Of a DNA stretch of 64,000 bases, positions 41,520 to 50,491 are shown piece after piece. How positions within the stretch are numbered: position 1 is the stretch's first letter; the number at the start of each line of letters is the position of its first letter. The DNA is from Desulfuromonas sp. DDH964. Lineage in GTDB: Bacteria; Desulfobacterota; Desulfuromonadia; Desulfuromonadales; DDH964. The translations under genes and the position numbers were made by a program. The DNA lies in contig NZ_CP015080.1 in the NCBI RefSeq assembly GCF_001611275.1, positions 248,001-312,000 on the forward strand, given 5' to 3'. Below the pieces are notes generated by a model. The model had not been told where the DNA came from. It saw only the letters and a list, made by a program, of their open reading frames with translations, and searched no databases.

Positions 41520-42491
41520 TCAGCCTACAATCACTCCATACACCAGATAGTCTGTATAGCCGACGTAACACGCAAGTAAGGTGATGCCCTCATAACGGTT
41601 AATGCGTCCGGGGCCTCGGAATCCATAGCCAATGACGAAGAGTGCTCCGGTCAGGATGGCCATAACGAAAATATCCCGCGACAAAACTTCTGGGCCGACA
41701 TCGAGAGGGTGGATCACGCCGGCAATCCCAACCACCGCAAGAGTATTGAACAGGTTTGAACCGATGACGTTGCCAAGAGCGATGTCATGTTCGCCTTTAC
41801 GCGTCGCGATGATTGATGAGGCCAGCTCTGGAAGGGAGGTGCCAACCGCGACGATTGTCAGGCCGATGATCAAATCACTGACCCCGAGTCCGTGGGCGAT
41901 CTCTACCGCGCCCCAAACCAAAAGCCGAGAACTTGCGATCAACAGAACCAGCCCAGTAACCAGCCAGAAAATGGCCCGACGAAGAGGCATTGCTCGCTCT
42001 TCCATTTCCTGTTCAACCTCGCCGCCGAATGCGTCAGTTTTCTTCTGCATCCCCTGCCAGATCGTCCAGGCCATCAATCCAGAAAATACTCCCAGTAAAA
42101 TCAGGGCGTCACTCCTGGAGAGTTCACCATCCCAAAGTTGCCAGGCCGCCAGTAGTGTGACCGCCATGAGGATTGGCAATTCTTTGCGCAACACCTGTGA
42201 ATGGACCGCGATCGGGCTGATCAGAGCGGTCAAGCCCAGGATCAGAGCGATGTTGGTGATGTTCGAACCGTAAGCGTTACCGAGGGCGATCCCGGGGTTG
42301 CCCTGTGACGCCGCAATCGCCGAGACGACCATTTCAGGTGCCGATGTTCCGAAGCCAACGATCACCATGCCGATCAAAAGCGCCGGCATTCCAAAGTGCC
42401 GAGCCGTTGAAGCGGACCCTTCCACAAACCGATCAGCACTCCAAACGAGGAGAATGAGACCGCAAACGACCGCGAGAACAGGAAATACCAT
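41520..42491 (-). CDS. Calcium/sodium antiporter (YrbG/CaCA family)
   Basis: A 323-aa protein with ten helices in two inverted repeats. The two alpha-repeat signatures are IVGFGTSAPEMVVSAIAA with GNAYGSNITNIALILG and IVAVGTSLPELASSIIA with GNVIGSNLFNTLAVVG. A charged loop (KKTDAFGGEVEQEMEERA) separates the halves. It exchanges Na+ or K+ for Ca2+ across the inner membrane. It converges on the HTH gene of copy B with a 16-base gap. Confidence 0.95.
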   Translation of the reverse strand: MVFPVLAVVCGLILLVWSADRFVEGSASTARHFGMPALLIGMVIVGFGTSAPEMVVSAIAASQGNPGIALGNAYGSNITNIALILGLTALISPIAVHSQVLRKELPILMAVTLLAAWQLWDGELSRSDALILLGVFSGLMAWTIWQGMQKKTDAFGGEVEQEMEERAMPLRRAIFWLVTGLVLLIASSRLLVWGAVEIAHGLGVSDLIIGLTIVAVGTSLPELASSIIATRKGEHDIALGNVIGSNLFNTLAVVGIAGVIHPLDVGPEVLSRDIFVMAILTGALFVIGYGFRGPGRINRYEGITLLACYVGYTDYLVYGVIVG

Positions 42492-42587
42492 TTAAATCCT
42501 CATCTTGCTGGTAAGGAAAATTATGCCTTTTTTTGCTGGGAAAATTCTGAATGTTTTCATGCCACGGCACAAGTCTAAACGCAAAAA

Positions 42588-42615
42588 AGCCCTTGGCGGT
42601 TGAGAACCAAGGGCT
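42588..42615 (-). terminator. Rho-independent terminator of the small-ORF cluster
   Basis: AGCCCTTGG/CCAAGGGCT stem with a 10-base loop, followed on the minus strand by TTTTTTG. It lies 24 bases after the stop of the gene at 42639. Confidence 0.8.
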
Positions 42616-42638
42616 GGAATTCCTCTCTCCGAGAGATT

Positions 42639-42902
42639 TCAGTGAACGGTGTATTCCTTCCACGGTATTGCTTGGAAAGGTACGCTTGCTAGAAATTTGA
42701 CAATATCCGAGCGTTCGCCCCTGTAACTTGGCACTCCTCTGCTGTCCTGGGCCATGATCGTGATAGGAAGGCCGGGAAAATGTCTCCGGAATGCACGTAT
42801 CGCCTCTGATGATCTGATTGTAGAATCGAGTATGTGCTTCTTGACGACAACGATTGCAAAAGTGATTCCCTGCTCTTTGATAACTGCACCTTGAAACTTC
42901 AT
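42639..42902 (-). CDS. Small conserved-looking protein, 87 aa, unknown
   Basis: Starts MKFQGAVIKEQGITFAIVVV and continues LDSTIRSSEAIRAFRRHFPG, LPITIMAQDSRGVPSYRGER and IVKFLASVPFQAIPWKEYTV. It looks like a compact alpha/beta fold with an N-terminal hydrophobic strand and no membrane helix. CAGGAG lies upstream of ATG 42902, and the longer frame is rejected. I do not know its function. It is third in a run of three small genes, each pair separated by little DNA. Confidence 0.75.
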   Translation of the reverse strand: MKFQGAVIKEQGITFAIVVVKKHILDSTIRSSEAIRAFRRHFPGLPITIMAQDSRGVPSYRGERSDIVKFLASVPFQAIPWKEYTVH

Positions 42903-42918
42903 GGTTTTATTTCTCCTG

Positions 42919-42949
42919 AAAAAAGGGCCCACCCTTAAGGGGTGAGCCC
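42919..42949 (-). terminator. Intra-cluster hairpin with T run
   Basis: GGGCTCACCCC and GGGTGGGCCC (minus-strand reading) pair with one mismatch, followed by six T. It sits between the 56-aa and 87-aa genes, so it may attenuate rather than end transcription. Confidence 0.65.
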
Positions 42950-42958
42950 TGCTTGCGA

Positions 42959-43129
42959 TTATTTTTCCTTCCTGACGCCCTTGAAGGGCTTGTCGTCCGC
43001 TTTTTGATCCATGAAGCGGCCATCGGGTCCCCGTTTCGTCCAGCGGTCGTTTTGGGGGTTGTAAACCTGAGAGCGGTTCCTGACCGCTCCGTTCCTGTGT
43101 CCATCGCCTTTAGGCGGGTTGGTAGCCAT
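42959..43129 (-). CDS. Tiny basic protein, 56 aa (GDGHRNGAVR type)
   Basis: Reads MATNPPKGDGHRNGAVRNRS then QVYNPQNDRWTKRGPDGRFM and ends DKPFKGVRKEK. It is highly basic and hydrophilic. GGAG lies 8 bases before ATG. I recognise this as a type of very small ORF (GDGHR...GAVR...FKGVRKE) that recurs in many bacteria, without a known role. A nucleic-acid-binding function is plausible from charge alone. Confidence 0.75.
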   Translation of the reverse strand: MATNPPKGDGHRNGAVRNRSQVYNPQNDRWTKRGPDGRFMDQKADDKPFKGVRKEK

Positions 43130-43147
43130 AATAGTGCTCCTCTCTTT

Positions 43148-43363
43148 TCAGAGTTTGATTTGAATGTTCTTCTTCAGGGATTTTTCGAAATCCCCGAGAC
43201 TCTTCCGGACCTTACTGGCTCCATCCCCCTGGAAACGGATATCCGTGCCACACCTTCGGCAGCGATAACTCTTTCCGGGAGCGAGTTCGCTCAATTTCCG
43301 GGTGAATCTGGCACTGCATTGCGGACAATCGAGATCGATTGCCATGTCGGAAAAGGAATTCAT
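43148..43363 (-). CDS. Small zinc-ribbon protein, 71 aa
   Basis: Starts MNSFSDMAIDLDCPQCSARF and has a classical zinc ribbon of CPQC and CRRCG about 17 residues apart, then a Lys-rich tail KSLGDFEKSLKKNIQIKL. GGGA lies upstream of ATG 43363. It is first of the three small genes. It is probably a nucleic-acid-binding or regulatory protein; family unknown. Confidence 0.7.
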   Translation of the reverse strand: MNSFSDMAIDLDCPQCSARFTRKLSELAPGKSYRCRRCGTDIRFQGDGASKVRKSLGDFEKSLKKNIQIKL

Positions 43364-43542
43364 GATATTCCCGTTTCTCGGCAAGCGCCGGGTTCTTGGC
43401 TCCGGGCATTCTGGCACCGTCAAGGCTGCTCAGATTGCTCGGCGGCTTTGTTGGCAGTGAATCGCGAGAGGTTGTTATGACTTGAAGTTAAGGTGAGCGC
43501 ATGATGTTCTCCTTTCAGCATGAACCGCATTTTGCGGGTTGC

Positions 43543-43666
43543 GATGCCGAAGGAGGTTAGGTATAGTTGCCAACACCCAATGCCTGCTGGCCGATACCCC
43601 ACTCCTTCGGTCATCATGGTTTTAAGAGCCCCTGCAATGCCCTGCCAGGCAATGTGGGGGTTTTTT
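43543..43666 (+). ncRNA. Candidate structured RNA with terminator
   Basis: In the 462-base gap 43364–43825, arms 43543–43564 and 43594–43615 pair over about 20 positions with small bulges, including the complete CCGAAGGAG/CTCCTTCGG. The loop holds a small GCCA/TGGC hairpin. Directly downstream, 43629–43660 forms a GC-rich stem followed by six T (43661–43666) on the plus strand. A short overlapping ORF (43520–43711) has no similarity I recognise. Equally, the minus strand could carry a leader for the three small genes. Confidence 0.35.
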
Positions 43667-43825
43667 CATTGCCACGCTACCATATCTGGGCAGTGTGTCA
43701 ATAGAAAATAACTACATATTGTGTTCGTTAAGTATGCCAATACATCATCTAGTGTTTAAGCGGCCTTTAAGCAGGCTTTAACTTGTGTTTAAAGATTTTT
43801 CCTTGTGCCTGCATCTCCCAATCCG
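43667..43825. other. A/T-rich intergenic segment
   Basis: The stretch between the terminator-like hairpin and the PIN-domain gene is A/T-rich. It contains three near-repeats around GTTTAAG/GTTTAAAG (43756–43794). No ORF or clear promoter was identified. Confidence 0.5.
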
Positions 43826-44311
43826 CTAACAACTCAACTCATTTTTCAGCCGGTCCAGCTCGGCCCTTGGCAGTCTTCGCTCCATAAGAGGCCACGTTTT
43901 GATCCACCGGCACAGCTCCTCGGGGGAAAGCAGTCCCCGTTCATAAACCTCCTGAACCACCCAGATCGCTCCCCGATACTCGACGCCCTCCACTTCGCAA
44001 CGATTTCTTAAGGGCCGGTCCCCAGAAAGAAGAACTTTGCCTTGGCTCTTTGCATAAAAAAGGCAGAGGGCGTCCGGAAAGCTCAGCTTTCCATCCATCA
44101 TCTGCCTAGCGGGGGAGGCCCAGGTCATGTCCGAGGGAATAATGTCGATACCCGCCGCTTCAACTGCCTCCCTGAGCCCTGGTTGACTTTCGTGCTCGCA
44201 CTCACCAAGAACTACATCCAGAACTTCGGTGGGAGCGATCCGGGGGAGGATTGACACCCCGTTCACGTCGAACAGGGTGATCAGAATGTTTGCGTCGGTC
44301 ACCAGTATCAA
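43826..44311 (-). CDS. PIN-domain toxin-like RNase
   Basis: A 161-aa PIN-fold protein. The acidic ligands appear in LVTDANILITLFD, GECEHESQPGLRE, SFPDALCLFYAKS and LLSGDRPLRN, the usual order of PIN nucleases. The start is a TTG at 44311, eight bases after GAGGGGG. It begins three bases after the upstream ImmA/IrrE gene, forming a toxin–antitoxin-like pair. RNA cleavage is inferred from the fold. Confidence 0.82.
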   Translation of the reverse strand: MILVTDANILITLFDVNGVSILPRIAPTEVLDVVLGECEHESQPGLREAVEAAGIDIIPSDMTWASPARQMMDGKLSFPDALCLFYAKSQGKVLLSGDRPLRNRCEVEGVEYRGAIWVVQEVYERGLLSPEELCRWIKTWPLMERRLPRAELDRLKNELSC

Positions 44312-44314
44312 GAC

Positions 44315-45409
44315 TCAATCCCCCTCTTCGAGCCAGTTGCTCAGCTCTCTATGAACCTCGACAAGGGGCTTGTTGAGAATTTCTGCCGCGCGGGACGTGG
44401 TGATCTCCTCCTTGAGCAGGGCCTGATAAACCAATCTCTCCAGCCTGCGGAGCGTCTGAGGAAGCGGAAGAACCGGATCTTCCTTCGTCGGGCCATATTT
44501 TTTATCGAGAGCGTCATACTGCTGCCGCTTAAGAGACAACGGCATTAAGCCCACCTGGTTGGCCCTGATCAGGATCGTTCTCATGCTGATCTGGTAACGA
44601 AGCTTCAGGTCCTGGAGAAGAGGCTCCGGTATCCACTGCTTCCGGTAGTTACGCAACTCCTTTTCCACAACCGTTCGTGGCATCAGAACCGCTCCGGAAA
44701 AGTGACTGGCCATGTTTTCCTTTTCCCTGTCCTTGCCGGACTGAGGCTTTCCATACTCACGGCGATGGAAGATCAGGTGGCCGAGTTCGTGGAGGGCCGT
44801 AAAATATTGCCTTTCGGTCGGATGGCCGGCGTTGACAAAAATGACGCCACCCAGCTCATCCGTGTAAGCGGAAAGCCCCGACACCTCGTTTGGAAGCGGA
44901 TGCAGGATAACCTTGATACCTTTCTCCTCAAGGATGGATAGAACGTCTCCGAGGGGGGCCTGCTCCACTCCCAGCCAGTCCCTGATCTCCTGCCCCATGG
45001 TTTCGGAAAGGAGCGGATCGTAGCCTTCCAGGTTTCGGGAGGGAGGGAGCGCGGACGGCTCTCCGGTCATGCTCTCCACCGAGGCGTAATCCCGATATTT
45101 TCTAGCCAACAGGGCGCGCAGTTCGGGACTGAGGCTTTCCGGGTTGTCCGAACGGAACAGAAGGGATGGTCCGGATTCTTTAGCTTCCCCCAAAAGGAGC
45201 TCAAGGGGCGTGTTCAGAGCCCGTGCAATCTTGGAGAGTTGCTCCAGGGACGGCGCACGCTCCCCGTTTTCCCAGGCCGCTATGGTTTGGCGGGTAACCC
45301 CAAGCAACTTACCAAGGTCCCCCTGCGACATGTTGGCCTGCTCGCGATAGCTCCGGAGCTCGAATTGCTGAGGATTCATGGCATTGTATGGTGTGACATC
45401 TTCGGACAT
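44315..45409 (-). CDS. XRE-family regulator with ImmA/IrrE metallopeptidase domain
   Basis: A 364-aa protein with an N-terminal HTH (LRSYREQANMSQGDLGKLLG, TRQTIAAWENGERAP) and a central zinc peptidase with ALHELGHLIFHRR (HExxH) preceded by GVIFVNAGHPTERQYF. It ends with a helical region containing a second HTH-like stretch. In such pairs the XRE–ImmA protein is the antitoxin and self-repressor for the downstream gene, here the PIN protein. ATG 45409 has GGAG nine bases upstream; ATG 45424 is also possible. Confidence 0.88.
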   Translation of the reverse strand: MSEDVTPYNAMNPQQFELRSYREQANMSQGDLGKLLGVTRQTIAAWENGERAPSLEQLSKIARALNTPLELLLGEAKESGPSLLFRSDNPESLSPELRALLARKYRDYASVESMTGEPSALPPSRNLEGYDPLLSETMGQEIRDWLGVEQAPLGDVLSILEEKGIKVILHPLPNEVSGLSAYTDELGGVIFVNAGHPTERQYFTALHELGHLIFHRREYGKPQSGKDREKENMASHFSGAVLMPRTVVEKELRNYRKQWIPEPLLQDLKLRYQISMRTILIRANQVGLMPLSLKRQQYDALDKKYGPTKEDPVLPLPQTLRRLERLVYQALLKEEITTSRAAEILNKPLVEVHRELSNWLEEGD

Positions 45410-45670
45410 AGTTTTATTCTCCATCCACCTTGATGTAAGGTTTATTTAACATCTACCAAATTTTTTCTATTTTTTCAAGGCTACTTTTGTTAAGTTCTAA
45501 GGGCCTGAAGATTTCAACGTTGGCAATGCACGCTGAGACGTTTCCAGGGTGCTAGATTCGCAGGGGTTCTTGAATGTCTCTGATTCCGACAAAGAGGCGC
45601 TCCAAGATCCCTCAAGGAATTAGCAGGCGCGGAATGAGGGCATCCAGGGCCTAGCTAAAGGGGGACTATC

Positions 45671-48600
45671 ATGCAAAAGATTCACGGCAGCAAACTCTAT
45701 TCGGCCAGCGACCTAGTCAATTTTCTCGATTGCGAGCATCTGACCACGCTGGACCTGGTCAATCTTGACACTCCCCTATCCAAGGCTGAGGATGACGAGC
45801 AGGCCGAGCTGATCCAAAAGAAGGGACTCGAACACGAGGCAAGATATCTTCAGGACCTTCAGGGTTCCGGCATCTCGGTGTTTGACGCGAAAGCTTCTGG
45901 CCAAAGCATAGCCGCCGCTGCCGAGGCGACCAAGCGGGCGATGGCCGAAGGTATTCCGGTCATTTTCCAGGGGTGTCTCCATTCTCCGGAGTTTGTTGGC
46001 TACGTGGATTTTCTCCGCAGGGTCGATCATCCCTCCGGTTTGGGCAACTTCAGTTACGAGGTCGTAGACACCAAGCTGGCAAGAAGCCCGAAGGCGAAAT
46101 TCATCATCCAGCTCTGCCTCTACTCCGACTTACTGTCCGTTGACCAAGGTTTCCTGCCACAAAACATCCATGTCGTTCTGGGGGACCGGACCGAACAGAG
46201 CTACCGACTCGCCGACTACTATCGTTATTACCGCTCGGTCAAGGCGCGTTTTCTTGAACGGGTGAAAGGAGAACTCGCCCCAACGTACCCCGAGCCATGC
46301 GCTCATTGCGACCTCTGCCACTGGAGAAACTTGTGTCAGGAGCAATGGACTCAGGACGATCACCTCTGCCAGGTCGCCAACATCACCAAGATTCAGATCG
46401 ACAAGCTTCGCTCTGGCGGCATCACGACCCTGGCTGGGCTGGCACAGCTGAAGCCCGACGATCATGTGCCTACCATGCAGGATGCCACATTCCAGCGCCT
46501 TCGCCGGCAGGCCGCCCTTCAGCTTGAGCGGCGGGAGACCGACAAGGATCTTTTTGAGCTTCTTGAAACCGACCCCGCCGAGACGAAAGGATTCCGGCGG
46601 CTGCCCCAACCAAATCCCGGCGACCTCTTTTTCGATATGGAGGGAGACCCTCTGGAAGAGGGAGGGTTGGAGTACCTGTTCGGTGTTTACTACCACGATG
46701 ACGGCCAACCAAAGTTTCAGCCGTTCTGGGCTCATAGCCGGCAAGAGGAACGGCAGGCGTTTCAGGATTTCATGGCCTTTGTCATGGATCGCCTGGCGCG
46801 TTATCCGGACATGCACATCTACCACTACGCCCCTTACGAGGAGACGGCTCTGAAACGGTTGATGTCGCTCCATGGCACTTGCGAGGCTGAAGTGGACCAC
46901 CTGCTGCGCTCGGAAAAGCTGGTGGATCTTTACAAGGTCGTGCGGGAGTCTCTGCTGGTCTCTGAACCGCGCTACTCCATCAAAAATCTTGAAACCTTCT
47001 ACATGGAGAAGCGAACGGGTGAAGTCACCAACGCAGGGGCGAGCATCGTGTTCTATGAACACTGGAAGGAAACGCGGGACTCCGCTTTGCTCCAGCAGAT
47101 CCACGACTACAATGAGGACGATTGCCGTTCCACGTATCTGCTTCGCGAGTGGCTGCTAGGCATCCGGCCTGGCGACTTGCCCTGGCTCAATGCAGACACT
47201 GAAGAAACTGCCGAGCAGCAAAAAAGTGATCGAGTCCATGAAGCGGAGGCCCGGCTTGCCGATTATGCGAACAGGCTGCTTGGTGGATTACCCGAGGATC
47301 GCGCTGAATGGAGCGACGATGATCGGATGCGGGAGCTTGTCTACCAGCTTCTGGATTTCCATCGCCGGGCGGATAAGCCGTCTTGGTGGGCTATGTTTGC
47401 CCGCCAGGAAATGACGGAAGAAGAACTCATCGAAGATCCTGAGGCGATAGGATGTCTGGTTGCGGACCCCCAATTGCTTCCCGTGGCGGAAAAACAATCG
47501 ATGGTCTACACCTATCGTTATCCGGAGCAGGAATTCAAGCTGAAAGTCGGCGACGATTGCCAGCGTTCCGACACATTGGAACGCGCGGGGAAGATCGAAG
47601 ACATCGATGAGAAACAGCGGCTGGTCCGCATCAAGCGAGGGAAGCGAAGCGGGCCACTTCCCGAACGACTTTCGGTGATCACCACTGGTCCAATCAACAA
47701 CGAGATTCTCAAAGAAGCAATTTATCGGTTCGCCGATAGCGTTGTGGCCGGTGACCACCGTTATGCCTCTATAGAGGCGATCCTGAGGCGTTCTCCGCCA
47801 GAAATCAGTGGCCTTGCTTCAGGTGCGTCAATCGTGGCAGGCGGCGGCGAGGCGACACCTAAAGTGAGTGAGGCGGTCAGCCGCCTCCAGGAAAGCTATC
47901 TGTTCATCCAGGGGCCGCCTGGGACCGGAAAGACATATACCGGCTCCCATGTCATTGTCGACCTACTGGAGCAAGGGGCGACGGTGGGAGTTTCGTCGAA
48001 CAGTCACAAGGCGATCAACAACCTGCTTGAAGCCGTAGAAGAGCGTGCGGCGGAGAAACAGGTAAGGATTCAGGGGGTCAAGAAGTCCTCCGGTCCCGAC
48101 ACGTTCTTGAATGGGGCCATGATCAGGGACGTCACAGACAAGCGAGCTGTCATTAGCTCTGGCGCAAACCTGGTGGCGGGCACGGCCTGGCTGTTTGCCG
48201 ATCCCGACCTCGATCAAAGCCTGGACTATCTCTTTATTGACGAAGCTGGGCAGGTCGCTCTTGCGAACCTGGTGGCTTTGGGAACCTGCGCGAAGAACAT
48301 TGTGCTTCTGGGCGATCAGATGCAACTGCAGCAACCGGTTCAGGGGGTTCACCCCGGACATTCAGGCGAATCGACGCTGGACTACCTGCTCCAGGGGAAG
48401 GCGACTATTCCAGACGACCAGGGTGTTTTTCTCGGGACCACCTGGCGCATGCATCAGGATGTCTGCCGGTTTATTTCCGATGCAGTCTATGATGGCAGGC
48501 TCCACCCTGAATCCAAGAATCAGAACCAGCGTCTTGTTCTCGCCCCAGACGCCCATTCAGAGTTGCGGCCTTCTGGCATCCGTTTTATCGGCATCGACCA

Positions 48601-49054
48601 CAGCGGGTGTTCTCAGCGCAGCGAGCAAGAAGCGGAGATCGTTCGCAGTCTGTATGAAAGCTTGCTCGGGCAGCGTTACCTGGATCGCGATGGCATCGAG
48701 CATCGCATGTCGGCTGAGAATATCCTGGTTGTGGCCCCCTATAACATGCAGGTGAATCTGCTCAAGGATATTTTGCCTCGGGATGCCCGGGTCGGAACGG
48801 TCGATAAATTCCAGGGACAACAGGCGGAAGTCGTCATTGTCTCCATGGCCACGTCCAGTGCGGATTTCCTGCCCCGCTATATGGAATTTCTTTACAGCAA
48901 GAACCGGCTGAATGTGGCGATTTCGAGAGCCCGTTGCCTGGCCTTGCTGGTAGCAAACCCCAAACTGATGGAGATCAAGTGCCACACGGTCGAGCAGATG
49001 GCTTTGGTGAATACTCTCTGTTGGATTTCAGAGAATTCGGATGGTCCGCATTAA
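45671..49054 (+). CDS. TM0106-family RecB-like nuclease fused to Dna2/SF1 helicase
   Basis: A 1127-aa protein. The N-terminal third is a RecB/Cas4-like nuclease region with a Cys cluster CAHCDLCHWRNLC of possible Fe-S type. The middle is a DEDD-like exonuclease (DLFFDMEGDPLEEGG, HYAPYEETALKRL, YNEDDCRSTYLLREWL). The C-terminal third is an SF1 helicase: IQGPPGTGKTYT, FIDEAGQVALANL, TTWRMHQDVCRF, VDKFQGQQAEVVIVS and SRNRLNVAISRAR-like motifs. It processes DNA or RNA ends. Such proteins occur in defence islands and recombination systems. A GGGGG Shine-Dalgarno precedes ATG. Confidence 0.9.
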   Translation: MQKIHGSKLYSASDLVNFLDCEHLTTLDLVNLDTPLSKAEDDEQAELIQKKGLEHEARYLQDLQGSGISVFDAKASGQSIAAAAEATKRAMAEGIPVIFQGCLHSPEFVGYVDFLRRVDHPSGLGNFSYEVVDTKLARSPKAKFIIQLCLYSDLLSVDQGFLPQNIHVVLGDRTEQSYRLADYYRYYRSVKARFLERVKGELAPTYPEPCAHCDLCHWRNLCQEQWTQDDHLCQVANITKIQIDKLRSGGITTLAGLAQLKPDDHVPTMQDATFQRLRRQAALQLERRETDKDLFELLETDPAETKGFRRLPQPNPGDLFFDMEGDPLEEGGLEYLFGVYYHDDGQPKFQPFWAHSRQEERQAFQDFMAFVMDRLARYPDMHIYHYAPYEETALKRLMSLHGTCEAEVDHLLRSEKLVDLYKVVRESLLVSEPRYSIKNLETFYMEKRTGEVTNAGASIVFYEHWKETRDSALLQQIHDYNEDDCRSTYLLREWLLGIRPGDLPWLNADTEETAEQQKSDRVHEAEARLADYANRLLGGLPEDRAEWSDDDRMRELVYQLLDFHRRADKPSWWAMFARQEMTEEELIEDPEAIGCLVADPQLLPVAEKQSMVYTYRYPEQEFKLKVGDDCQRSDTLERAGKIEDIDEKQRLVRIKRGKRSGPLPERLSVITTGPINNEILKEAIYRFADSVVAGDHRYASIEAILRRSPPEISGLASGASIVAGGGEATPKVSEAVSRLQESYLFIQGPPGTGKTYTGSHVIVDLLEQGATVGVSSNSHKAINNLLEAVEERAAEKQVRIQGVKKSSGPDTFLNGAMIRDVTDKRAVISSGANLVAGTAWLFADPDLDQSLDYLFIDEAGQVALANLVALGTCAKNIVLLGDQMQLQQPVQGVHPGHSGESTLDYLLQGKATIPDDQGVFLGTTWRMHQDVCRFISDAVYDGRLHPESKNQNQRLVLAPDAHSELRPSGIRFIGIDHSGCSQRSEQEAEIVRSLYESLLGQRYLDRDGIEHRMSAENILVVAPYNMQVNLLKDILPRDARVGTVDKFQGQQAEVVIVSMATSSADFLPRYMEFLYSKNRLNVAISRARCLALLVANPKLMEIKCHTVEQMALVNTLCWISENSDGPH

Positions 49055-49143
49055 AGTCGATACTTGAGGACGCTCAAACATATCTTGACGGATGAGTGCA
49101 AATCAGCGATTATTTTCCGCAGAGGGGCAACATAGTCCTTCTT

Positions 49144-49183
49144 GACCCGGCGCGGCACCCCCCTCCGCTTCGCCGGGTCTTTT
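49144..49183 (+). terminator. Rho-independent terminator of the nuclease–helicase gene
   Basis: GACCCGGCG (49144–49152) pairs perfectly with CGCCGGGTC (49171–49179), followed by TTTTATTTTG. Confidence 0.75.
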
Positions 49184-49201
49184 ATTTTGAAAGATGACGA
49201 T

Positions 49202-49879
49202 ATGTGCGGCAGATTCGTTATGACCATAGAACCAGACAAGTTCAGGCAGTTCTTCGGAGTCCCCGAAACCCCTGATCTCGTTCCCCGCTACAATATCGCT
49301 CCCTCTCAGCAGATCTTTGCAATTTGTCAAAATGGAGATGGATACAGATTTGTTCGGAATTTTCGCTGGGGGTTGGTGCCGAGCTGGTCGAAAGACCCGG
49401 CCATTGGCCATAAGATGATTAACGCTCGCAGCGAAACGGTTGCTGAAAAACCCGCTTTTCGAGGTCCAATTCGTTACCATCGCTGCTTGATCCCTGCAAA
49501 CGGATTTTACGAGTGGGCTCACCAGGGAAAAGAAAAAACTCCCTATTTTATCCACCGCAAGGACCTGGAGCCGATAGCGTTTGCCGGAATCTGGGATGTA
49601 TGGAAGGGACCAGAGGGGAGCGTCGAGTCTTGTTCAATCCTGACGACTGACGCCAATAGCCTGGTGGCAAAAATTCACGATCGGATGCCAGTCATTCTCT
49701 CTTCGTCAGAGTTCGATACTTGGCTGGATCGTGAGATGACTGATATCGAAAAGCTGAAAATACTTTTCTCTCCCTATCCGTCAGATATGCTGGAGGCTTT
49801 CCCGGTTTCCGACGAAGTGAACAATCCTCAAAATGATTCTCCGGAGTGCTGCAGTCCCGTCATGGGAGACGAACCTTAG
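49202..49879 (+). CDS. yedK: SRAP/HMCES-type abasic-site DNA–protein crosslinking protein
   Basis: A 225-aa SRAP-domain protein. Catalytic Cys2 is in MCGRFVMT after Met removal, Asn in RYNIAPSQ, the NARSETV block, CLIPANGFYEW with the active-site Glu, and HDRMPVIL with the His. It forms a thiazolidine crosslink with abasic sites in single-stranded DNA. ATG 49202 is required to place Cys at position 2. It lies after a terminator and so probably has its own promoter. Its place in a DNA-processing island is fitting. Confidence 0.95.
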   Translation: MCGRFVMTIEPDKFRQFFGVPETPDLVPRYNIAPSQQIFAICQNGDGYRFVRNFRWGLVPSWSKDPAIGHKMINARSETVAEKPAFRGPIRYHRCLIPANGFYEWAHQGKEKTPYFIHRKDLEPIAFAGIWDVWKGPEGSVESCSILTTDANSLVAKIHDRMPVILSSSEFDTWLDREMTDIEKLKILFSPYPSDMLEAFPVSDEVNNPQNDSPECCSPVMGDEP

Positions 49880-50018
49880 CTATACAGAACCTCCAACTTC
49901 AATGGTGCTGCAATCGCTCTACTTATGGGTTGCAGGTAGTCTGGAAACAAATGGACTCAGATCTCAGCCCGCCTCAATTTTTTAAGCAAGACGGCAATGG
50001 ACTTGGGGACCTTCCCCG

Positions 50019-50453
50019 CTAAGATTGAATCAGCATTCTCTCCTCAACATGTTCAACACACCACTCCTTGCCTCGGTCATCGGCTAGAACCACGGTAAAA
50101 ACAGACCGGCCAATCGAGGCGGAATTGCCGCCCTCCGAATAGTCATCAATCCCAAAGTGGGCAGAGAGAACCGCTGAAACCACAGCGCCAGGAGGAGCCA
50201 GTTGCCCGGAGTTTCGTAGGAGCGTTCTCTGGCACATTCCGGCAAGAATCCGGTTCCTTTCAATGTCGAATTCAGCTGGATCGATTCGCAGCTCAAGGAG
50301 GTCAATTGTCACTATCGGCAACCGGTGCTGATACGCCAACCAGGCATAATGCTGGGCTGAGCACGCAAACATATGGGCGATGCCACTGGCGAAGCTCTTG
50401 ATATGCTTGCGGCCCAAATTTTTTTGTCCGAATGTCGTTTCTGCAGCTTCCAC
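50019..50453 (-). CDS. Protein of unknown function downstream of the SbcCD operon (144 aa)
   Basis: I recognise no family. The N-terminal part is rich in His and aromatic residues (GIAHMFACSAQHYAWLAYQH) and looks alpha-helical. The middle (IVTIDLLELRIDPAEFDIER) and end (VFTVVLADDRGKEWCVEHVE) look like beta strands. GTG 50453 with GGAG ten bases upstream is the likely start; a TTG at 50462 is too close to that site. It begins 38 bases after the 460-aa unknown gene and is last in the SIR2–HerA–SbcDC run. Confidence 0.6.
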   Translation of the reverse strand: MEAAETTFGQKNLGRKHIKSFASGIAHMFACSAQHYAWLAYQHRLPIVTIDLLELRIDPAEFDIERNRILAGMCQRTLLRNSGQLAPPGAVVSAVLSAHFGIDDYSEGGNSASIGRSVFTVVLADDRGKEWCVEHVEERMLIQS

Positions 50454-50491
50454 GGATATCAATCTCCGTATTTTGAATCAACCAGACAGGT

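Noticed and set aside
43420..43617. 65-aa minus-strand ORF overlapping the hairpin region
   Set aside because: Its sequence is mostly the inverted-repeat stem; no similarity and weak start signal.
43740..43800. Possible short direct repeats as a CRISPR remnant
   Set aside because: Only three irregular GTTTAA-type repeats with unequal spacing and no cas genes anywhere in the window.
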